64,000 nucleotides of DNA. It comes from Acanthopleura granulata (lineage: Eukaryota; Mollusca; Polyplacophora; Chitonida; Chitonidae). A program made the position numbers and the translations under genes. The notes below the pieces were generated by a model. It was not told the DNA's origin, made no database searches, and saw only the letters and a list, made by a program, of their open reading frames with translations. The DNA lies in assembly GCA_016165875.1 (NCBI GenBank), contig JABBOT010000080.1:19664141-19728140 (forward strand), given 5' to 3'. This document shows, one piece after another, positions 36,161 to 64,000 of this stretch; position 1 is the first letter of the stretch; every line of letters starts with the position of its first letter.

Positions 36161-39100
36161 AACCAAGGCACATGGGTTAATAAAGAGCAAAGTTCCACAA
36201 TGTATTCTGTAAATTGAGCTGTGAGTTACTAAAATAGGATAAATAATGAAAAATATTGGAAATAATGACAAAGTGATGTGGGTAGTAAAATGCATACGGG
36301 CAGTAACTGGAGATTAGCAATCAAGTTTCATTGGCCAGTGTTAACTGTTGGTTTTGTAATTTGTCATACGATGCAAGCAGTATTTGCAATTTTATTTGAA
36401 AATATTTAACACATATTTGAATGTTTGGTGAGGGAATAACTAAACCTGAAATTTTCCCTTTCACAAAAACGATATTTTTCATCAGAAAAATAAGTGAAAT
36501 ACACTAAAAATTGAAACCACACGTTCATGCTTGCTTCCAAGACCAACACATATTTATGTTTGAAAAATCCTTCAGCCAAACAGTCACCCTTTTGTAATGG
36601 AGGTACATTTGCTTCATGATGTCCAAAACTTTTTTTACATTCCGCAAATGTCTACCACAGGGGAGTCCCTTAATCAAATCTGTTTCTAAATGAAACATTT
36701 TCTTGGTTTGGTATTAGGAATGCAGTAACTGCTTTCGGCCTCAAAATATTTAGGTGCACGTTGTGCACGTCACATAAAACAGTGGGGGCACTGGCCATTG
36801 CCTGTGTTATGTCAAGCCTTGATCATAGCTTAACTTAGAATAGAGAGGTTCTGCACAAGCTCAGTTTTGTATACAGAGAGCAAGACCTAATGCCCAAAGT
36901 TCAAATTAGAAAAGTCCAAGTTACCTGTTACTGCTTAATTTTGGCCTGCTTTTTTGATCTTAGCAGCCTCCCTTTTCAAGCCATAAGTCTCACTTCCTCA
37001 AGTGTTTTTGGTACATGACAGTGTTTTATTATTTTCATATCTGTCAACAGTGTGTATATTGTCAAGTTGATAATCATTATAGAAAATGGAAGAATTATTG
37101 AATTCCTGTATCTGTTATAATATCTCATTGTGGACTTTTACATATACATGTACAGTACATGTAAGACACAGTCAAGGTCAGTCTGTTTTTTTTCATAGGT
37201 ATTTTTCTCTTTTGATTCGTTATATTTTTAAAAGACAGCTGTTTTATTCTGGTAATTTGTATTTTCTTGCTCGTTTCATTTTTGCAAAAGTATATGGGTT
37301 TGATTGAGCAAAACACCTTACATGGTTTATTATCATCTCGCTTATTTGTATCAGCATACAAGTTCATGTACATTGTGCTGCTAAACCTCTCTAATGTGCG
37401 TGGCGTCTGTTTCAGAAATGACATGTCTGCGTGAGGTATTCCTTGACTGCATTCTGTCTATACTACTGATCTCTATACTAATTCCTTTGCAAAAATATAT
37501 CTGGATCTATGCATGTTTTCCTACTAATGTATGATGTGTAATATGCACTTCCTTAGTCTTTTAAAAAACACTACATTTTATCATTTTTTCTTGAATATCA
37601 GCATGATAATTCTTTCTTTAACGTAGTTGCAATTTAAGACACAAAGATATATGGTTAGAAAACTAATTTTTTGTTGGCAACATTGAAGTCACATACTTGG
37701 ATGTAAATTCTAATGATGAACAACATGACAAAAGCAGCTTATTCACAAAATTCCAGAAGAGATTTCTCTCACCATCAGATATAGTGGCAGCCAACAATTT
37801 ACCGTATCCGTTCTTGTACATGTCCCTGTATGTGTCGTTACATGATTTATTCTGCTAACAGCACTGAGAAGGCATTTTCTTTGAAGGTCAGTATATAACA
37901 ACTGAACTTAAGAACTAGTTATCGGTAGCTTATCACGGCCAGATTTGGATCCGTTTTATATGATTGCAGCAAAATTGTCAACATTGATAAGGTCTCAGAC
38001 CCAGAGCTTTACTGTTTTACAAGCGCGCACTGCCCTGCCCCTTAAAATCTGCGCCCTGCCCCCTTGAATGCCTATTACCGGCCTGCCTCTTTGAATACCA
38101 AATAATTTCTGCCCTTCCTCGACAGGATCAAAATTGCTGCAAAAACAAAGTAACCCAAAACGGAAACAACAACGTCTGCACAGCCGTTATCACATAAGCC
38201 TATGGAAGTAGTTTGTGCCGTCAAGGCGCCCTCTTTGATTCAGTAAGCAAACTTGGATATCGACTTTTTGTTTTAAATACCTTCCTCCAAAAGATGAAAA
38301 ATTGAAAGTGAACGTATAATGGTGCCAGGCAACGAAGGGGAACTTAAGTTTGCATTAGTGTTTTTACTGGTAAACACACTTGGAGTCAACAGACTGCCGT
38401 AATCGAAGCAGATTTAGTGTCGCTTCATTCCTTCATACATCTATTGCAATGTCATTTATCGTATTTGCATGTGTAACTGCTGCACTTTTTGACCAACATT
38501 TTAAAGCTCTACAAAGCCCTGCGCCAGTTACATGGGTATATGAATTCAAATCAAGGTCTTGCATTGTGAACTAAGCCTACAGACCACTGAGTAGTATGAA
38601 AGTTCAGTCAACCAAGCTGCCATTTCGGCATTAGCCATCGCAGACGAAACAAGAAGAACATGTACAGCTCAAGGAATGTATTACTCATGGTTTGGCAAAA
38701 CAAAACGAAGACAAGGTGCATTTAAAGACACTGATAAGGCAACCATATACGTTGTCAAAGAAAGCCATTCATAGATGAACCCACAGGTGGTCGGAATATT
38801 TCCTAGTTTGCTCACTGCATGTGGCCTGCTGCTATATGGCTTTTAAACCTGTGTTGCCAATCACAGTGGGCACAAAGAAGCTAAATCCTAGGTTACTCTG
38901 CAAAACTTTTACGGGTACAAGGGTTTTTTGTGGAATTTTTCTCATTGGTTATGGATGCGCCACTCACTGACATGAACTGATGAATGTGCCTGTTACACAT
39001 GCGAATATGGTATACCACATAACCTCGCACCACATTGACCATAGGGAAGCGAGATCTGACAGCTTGCTGTGTGGATGTGCACAGCACTGGTTGGCAAGGG

Positions 39101-39495
39101 AGAAAACTGCTCTAACGTCAGCAAAACTTAACTGAAATGACAACTATCATATCAGTATCACTGTCATTTGTTAGTCTGGATAATGTCTTTTGAAATAAAT
39201 TAGGAATTAAATTGAATTCATCAATCTCATGTTTCTACACATACCAGATACTATAATAATAAATGTCTTTTCCTGATGAGTCCTTCTGTCATCACTTCTG
39301 GAAATTTGAAAAGTTTGAGCCACTTTGATGTCAAAACATCTGTGTTTTACAAGCAAGGTGAATTGATGAAGACTGGGATAGTCTGAATTGCTTTCCTAAA
39401 TTGTGAAAATATTGCAGTGAATTAAAACCGATGTTGTACATTTCGTCAGAGTATACGGAAACGAAATATTTTTGTTGCTTCCACTATGCCTGGTG

Positions 39496-39523
39496 TGACG
39501 TCACCCACGAACACATGACGTCA
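39496..39523. promoter_or_regulatory. Pair of perfect CRE palindromes (right copy)
   Basis: Same sites as at 20181-20208, shifted by 19,315. Confidence 0.5.
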
Positions 39524-40177
39524 TCAATCGCTGGCGTGTATACACATATGACCCTGCCATTTTGAACATTGTTGATGTCATCCCAGCATAAATGCCTTAC
39601 TTAACGTCACATCTGCCTAATTCGATGTGATACAGTTAATTTTATCATGAGGAAAGTTTTACAGACACAGCCGAAGATTTTGTTTTTCAAGGAATCTTCA
39701 GTTATATGGGTTGAATAGTGTTATTCATCAAAATCCTTTTGAAACATGGTGTTAGGCTTACTCCGTAGGATTTCTTTCATGTCATTGTAATATTTCCATG
39801 CAATTTGTATTCTGAGCAGAGTGGCACTTTAATAAAATGCATTTAAATGCATATTGTGTGTTGCATTACAAAACTTTTTTGTCTATGAGGCTTCCATTTG
39901 CTCTCCAAGACGAAGGAAAATTTGAGTTGACAAAAATGTTCTTATAGTTTCACTTATCTCATCATAAAGTTTGGGTAGGTAATCAGATTACATTTAAAGT
40001 TTGCGTTGTTACAGTGGTTTTTATCAGGGTACTATATGTAGTATTGCATTATTTCCCATTTTAAGAGCTGTGTCACACAACTTTGCCCCTCTTGTATGAA
40101 AGTTGCCCTTTTATAACACTGTAGCCACCCTGCCCCTTTTCAGTTGAAGTTTGGGGTCTGGGTCTACTGGGCATTAA

Positions 40178-40949
40178 GTAGTCAAGTAATCACATGGCCT
40201 GTACGTCACGCTACAACACCATGGGAAGGTCCCATTAAACACTAAAGAAGCAAACTCGGCCATCTACGGTCCCGCTTTCACCCGACAAGTTCTGCGCTGC
40301 TTCTGTGTTGCATTTTTCTCCTTAGATTGGGCTCTTTGCATCCGCTACACTTTCTGACGCACTGTTAGGTCATAATAAACTCGAGGTAATTCCACCTAAA
40401 CCTTGATAATGTACGAAGGCAGCATGTTTAATGAGGCTATGCATTGTGAGTATAACTCTGTCTGTTCACCATCTGGAGCTCAGTAAATTTTATCCTAGGA
40501 ATTATACTCTTTTATAGCAAGTTGTTCATTCTGTGGAGCAATATCTAGATGATGGCGACTTTGGATCCTGTAAAACACTTGAAGTGTTTCACGTTTGTTT
40601 TGTACAACAGCAGCGAAGGTTGATGTTAAGTAGCTGAGCAGAAGTTGCTAGGATAAAATTTACTGAGCCTTAGATCGGGGTGCTCAGCCTCATCAAACAT
40701 GGCCAACCCTGGCTTATACCAGAAGAGATAGAATTTGCTCGAGTTTTACTTTGACTTTGGAAGCTAGGGATCGGAAAGTGAAGCTGATGCAAAGCTCCCA
40801 ACCTAAGGAGGAAAATACTACACAGAAGCAGAGAAGAATTGGTTGGGTGAAAGCCAGACAGTAGGTGGCCGAGTTTTCGTCATTAGTGTTCAATGGGACC
40901 TTCCCATGGCATTGTAGCGTTGTGTGAAGGCCATGTGATTACTTGGCTA
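40178..40949. mobile_element. hAT-like foldback element (right copy)
   Basis: Counterpart of 20863-21634 with the same 8-bp duplications (40170-40177 and 40950-40957). One substitution was noticed: T at 21571 versus G at 40886. Confidence 0.8.
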
Positions 40950-41614
40950 GGCATTAACATGCTCATTTGGCATATTGTTACTGCAGCCATAGGAGCAGAG
41001 CATCTCATGCTCACTCAACCATAACTGACTTGCTCTAATTACATGCATAAGCAATAATAAGAAAATGTACAATGTTCATGAATATGTTATTTTGTTGTTT
41101 CTGCAACAATGAACACATCCTGGCTGAAATGCTGTAAGGCCAAAGAACCTTCGAATCCAACTTAGCACTCTAGGCCCACTTTCACAAAACTTTGTAAATC
41201 AATTTCTCAATATTTTTCTTGTAAATCACGTTGCACTATGGCATTGTAACCGAGACCATTTTACTGTTTAAATGGCTTGTTAAATTTGCTGGTACATGAA
41301 ACTGACCAGGGGCAATTAGCCCCCGAACCCACCACGTATAGGTTTACACCGCATATTTCAGTTGTCAGAACCATTTTTTCAGAAGGGTTCGTTGTAATTA
41401 GGACTTGCTTCAACTTGATGTCTTATACGTCAACCTCTAGTTTCCAGCTGCTTCTTCCATTTCCAACAAAATTATGGTTGTTTTTGTACTGTTTTGGGAC
41501 TTAGTGGTTTATTGCGTTAAATAAAACTAAATATTAAAACTTTTTTTCATCATGGCAAGTTTCCAATCAATCACTGATAGATAGTTTAAGTGCAGGGCCA
41601 AAGGTACTGTAGTT

Positions 41615-41810
41615 GACAGTTTTAAAAGTTAACACCTGTTCGGCCATAAGTGGGAAGATCTGCCAGCAACCTTCAAATTGTCATGGGTTTCCCCCGGGCT
41701 CTTGCCTTTTTCCTCCTCCGGTAATGCTGGCCATTATCGTATAAGTGAAATATTCTTTTGTATGGCATAAAACACCAATCAAATAAACGAAATGAATAAA
41801 TCAAAACTCA
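41615..41810 (+). mobile_element. SINE fragment with 'CACCAATCAAATAAA' tail (right copy)
   Basis: Counterpart of 22300-22495 in the duplicated segment. Confidence 0.6.
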
Positions 41811-42042
41811 ACAAATTGTGTGAGAATTTATGTACTTCACCAGATATAATCTTACAGCCACAGTGAAATTCATCGTGACCTTTCATTGAGGAAATACTCT
41901 AAATATGATGGAGTTGTAACTAACCACTTATAGAAGACTTCACCATGATGTAACCAAAACAGTCTTCTCGTAGGTGTAACTTTAAAGCCTAAGTACACAT
42001 ACCACTCAAATACATTTTCCCGTGCAATGGCAATTCCATCCC

Positions 42043-42237
42043 AATATGACTTTGCTATCAAGACTATTGCTCTTGCACTACTTGAGTAATATGTTATCAT
42101 CATCCCCAAAAGACATCCTCATAGATGCTGGAATGAACAAAATATGACTTTGCTATCAAGACTATTGCTCTCTTGCACTACTTGAGTAATACGTTATCCT
42201 CCCCAAAAGACATCCTCATAGATGCTGGAATGAACAA
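42043..42237. repeat. Two-unit tandem duplication, 98-bp period (right copy)
   Basis: Counterpart of 22728-22922 in the duplicated segment. Confidence 0.85.
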
Positions 42238-44800
42238 GAAGCTACACAGCTTTGACAGGAAATACCTTTTGCAGGAAAGGTTCCCCATTAAATTTGACAT
42301 ACATGTACTTTAATACATTAAATTGGCATAAATGTCCTTGAAAAAAATCTTACTAGATGATTGATACCATGAGGCAAATAATATTCCTGTCAGGGGTGTT
42401 TTTTGTTGCGATTTCATTACATCAGCCATACTTCTTCAATCGTTTTCACATGGTAACAGGCAACTTTCAAAGCAATTTGCACCCCTTTCTCTTTTAACAG
42501 TGATGATCATTAATGCTTCGTGGGTTTGCCAACATGAGGACATCATGTGAAATATCTTTTTTTCAATCTAAGGAGAAAAATGTCATCTAAAGATGCTTAA
42601 AACAACACCAGTTGAAAATGTGAAAGACTCAAGAAATACAGTTTTGAAATTATATTTCTTACATTGTTTTTGGTCTTTTTGGAGATGATGCCTTGCAGAC
42701 TATTTTCTGAGGCCAGCGTCTCCCAAGAAACACTAAAATTTGTGATAAAATTTAGGCCTGCCGTTGGTTTCATCGCACGTTTTGAACCGATATTGCCTGA
42801 TTTATTACAGCACTCATGTCTGCATACCATCGAGTGTAGGGGTGTTTTCCCACAGTATACTTACCTCCTCTGCCTGAAATACGAACATAAAATACCTTGC
42901 TTATCAGACATTTACATTACTAACTCCTTTTCTTTGCACAACCTAACATTCTGCCATTAACATTATTAAAGTCCACTTTTTCATTTATGAGCTAAGATTA
43001 GACTTTCTTTATACCAACTGTATAAGTCATCTATGCACAACGTTGAACGTGTTGTCTCATTATGTGTTCTCAGTGAGTTTTACCCTTGTTTTAATTGTTC
43101 AGATACCACAGTCAGGGGCTAGAGGATTCCCAGATATAGTTGTCACAGCACATCCTTCATAAGGCTCAAGTACCATGGTTCTGGGGTTAGTCATGATTGC
43201 AGGCTTACTTCATAACCTGAGTGACGCTGCTGGTCCAATCATATGGAAATCAGGCAGACCTTTCTGCAGCACAACTGTAACAGAATTTGCTTTCTGATTT
43301 CTTTATCATTTTTCTTGTGTATGAAGATAAGAGAGTGACAATTTTGGTATTGTATTGTTATTTTTCTTTCCATTTTATTTATGTACCTGAAATTCAAAAC
43401 ATATAGTAAAGCAGTATTTTCTAAATGAAGTAGTAAAGATTGTTAAAACTGAAAATTATTAGAATGATATCAGATAATTACACATCTCCCTTAATCTAAC
43501 GTGCTTCATTATGGCTCAATCACCAAAGTGATTTTCATCAAGTTAGTGTAGCACTGATGAGTTTTGATGAATGAAGAAAACATTTAGATTCTTTGCACCC
43601 CAAATCTTGATTATCATGTAATTATGCAGTATCATGATTTGCCTTAACATCCAGCATCAAACTGTGTCCCATTATTATTGTCATGGGGTGTCAATTGATA
43701 ACAAACTTCAATGGCATTCCGCTTAAGCAAACAGAATTTGTCCCTCATCAGCAGTGTTGTAATGATTGAGGGGTGTAACAAATAAAGGGCAATTTGGAGT
43801 ACTCTAGGCCCTCAATGTCCTCCCTCTGTAAACCAATCCATGAAATAAAGGAAAGATTACTGACTACATGAACAAGATTTTTGCTGCATGTGGCTTGCCC
43901 TTTTTGTAATCATTTCTGCAAGGTATTAAACTCAGACATTCATTTAAATGCATTCTTTATCCATTTCCTCGATTTTAGAGATAATAATTTTTCAATGGCC
44001 TTCCAAGGAAGTCTTTCTCGATATATCGCAAACAACTCCTGGAAGGCTGCTGATTTCCACTCAGGAAATTCTACATGCTGTGTGAATTTTGAAACTACAT
44101 AAATGAAATGTGTTAGAAATCCATGCACTGCCTGTTCTCTTGTGTCAGAAGTTTGATGATAAGTTATGGTGACACTTTATTGATAATACTCTAAAGACTG
44201 ACTCCCTGTATTTCCATCTAATTTACACAGAAAACAGGTGCCGACAACTAGTGAATCTTGGTGTATGTATAAACATGATACCATGAAAAAGCAACAACAA
44301 AACCATATTAGACAACAAAATAAAAAAGTCAAGGCTACAAACCTACGTGTAGATACATGTACACACAGGAGCAAAATATGATCCATATTTTTTTGTTTTT
44401 ATTTCCTTTCATATAATCTATCAGAAATGGTCTGGTCTGTTGTCTATATGATTGCCTCTTGCAAAAAATCAAGTCTTGTTTTCATATTCTGTCAGATTAC
44501 TTGTTTATTGTGTTGTCTGCTAACAGAAGCATATACAAAAGTTTTGGTGTATACATCTTATTCAAAAATCCAGTTACATAAGTGTGTGTGTGTTGTAGTT
44601 TAGTTATACTTGTTGTGCCCATAGTGTGGTAGAAATGTAAAATATAGGTAAATTAAAAATCTTCATTTACATGTACTTTCCCATGAAGCTGTCGGCTGAT
44701 TAAGGAATTGTGTAGATATAAGTAAGCTGTGGCATTGTCTGAATTCCTGGTGTGTATTTTGATTAGGAAATCATTCATAATTTTGTGTCATTTCAGTATC

Positions 44801-63535
<18,735 letters not shown>

Positions 63536-64000
63536 GTAAGTTACTTCATTTATTACATGTATTTAATTCATAAGACTCCCAGTGGTTTGCACAGTTGAAT
63601 TGCTCACTTGTTGCGACTGCCAAGCGTTTGATCAATGAGATCACAAGATTAAATCAAGCTCTCGTTGATTTGGCTGCGGCCTTGGGTTATGAGGTTTGTG
63701 AGATATCTGGAAAAGGGGAGAAATTTAAATATTTCATTTGTCCACATTTGCCAGGTAAAAGCAGATTGTTAGCACCTGTTGGCACTTTGTTAGCAGCTGT
63801 CTGCACTAGAACAATGGCTACCTCCGCCAAACAGATTATGAAACATTCTATTGGGTGGAAAAGATATTTAAAAACTGGAATGAAATATTAGTAAAAAGTC
63901 CATTCTCAGAGCACAAAAATACCAGCTATCATGTCTCAAGCAGCAGATAGCTCCCTCATCTCGGAAATGAGGGTGTCAGTGGTCAAACTAATTCTAGTAT
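63536..64000 (+). other. AP1G1 intron 17 (partial)
   Basis: Follows the GTAAGT donor. An open frame at 63595-63891 is present but shows no similarity to the gamma-adaptin hinge or ear. No acceptor and exon fitting phase 1 could be recognised. Confidence 0.45.

Noticed and set aside
63595..63891. 98-residue ORF after AP1G1 exon 17
   Set aside because: It lies after a good donor, has no similarity to the gamma-adaptin hinge or ear, and no acceptor in the right phase.

Overview
This is a window of animal nuclear DNA. It has spliced genes with GT-AG introns, a non-LTR retrotransposon with its own ORFs, tRNA-derived SINEs and foldback elements. The encoded proteins resemble animal METTL17 and AP1G1. 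The SINE types, with the long conserved tails I associate with bivalve genomes, and the many 'tacatgta' words suggest a lophotrochozoan, most likely a bivalve mollusc. That placement is inference.

Layout. Positions 421-4025 (minus strand) hold the first four coding exons of a METTL17-like mitochondrial protein; the gene runs off the left edge. About 4.03-4.3 kb is a probable divergent promoter. Positions 5537-6373 (plus) hold an intronless coding region for an unrecognised PPxY protein, followed by its 3'UTR. From 6.4 to 11.6 kb there is intergenic, repeat-bearing DNA. Positions 11656-12640 are a 54-bp tandem repeat.

Positions 12777-32078 and 32092-51396 are the same 19.3 kb sequence twice, on either side of a 13-base N gap (32079-32091). 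The fixed offset, the gap exactly at the junction, and near identity outside the mobile element suggest two overlapping contigs joined without merging, not a biological duplication. Everything in that interval is therefore listed twice: a candidate AP1G1 promoter, a foldback element, paired CRE sites, a 772-bp hAT-like foldback, SINEs, AP1G1 coding exons 1-2, and a LINE.

The LINE (47008-52046 in the complete copy) lies in sense orientation in AP1G1 intron 2, between 13-bp target-site duplications. Its ORF1 has zinc knuckles and is frame-broken at a TTTAAAA heptamer. Its ORF2 (927 aa) keeps RT, RNase H and a C-terminal CCHC motif but has lost the second half of the endonuclease domain. ORF1 and ORF2 meet in a TAATG stop-start overlap.

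From 44801 to the right edge, 17 coding exons encode residues 1-670 of the AP-1 clathrin adaptor gamma subunit. All exon phases join without a gap. The gamma-ear domain lies beyond the window. METTL17 (mitoribosome), the PPxY protein and AP1G1 (trans-Golgi sorting) are independent neighbours with no shared pathway. I found no CRISPR array, rRNA, complete functional tRNA gene or prokaryotic feature.
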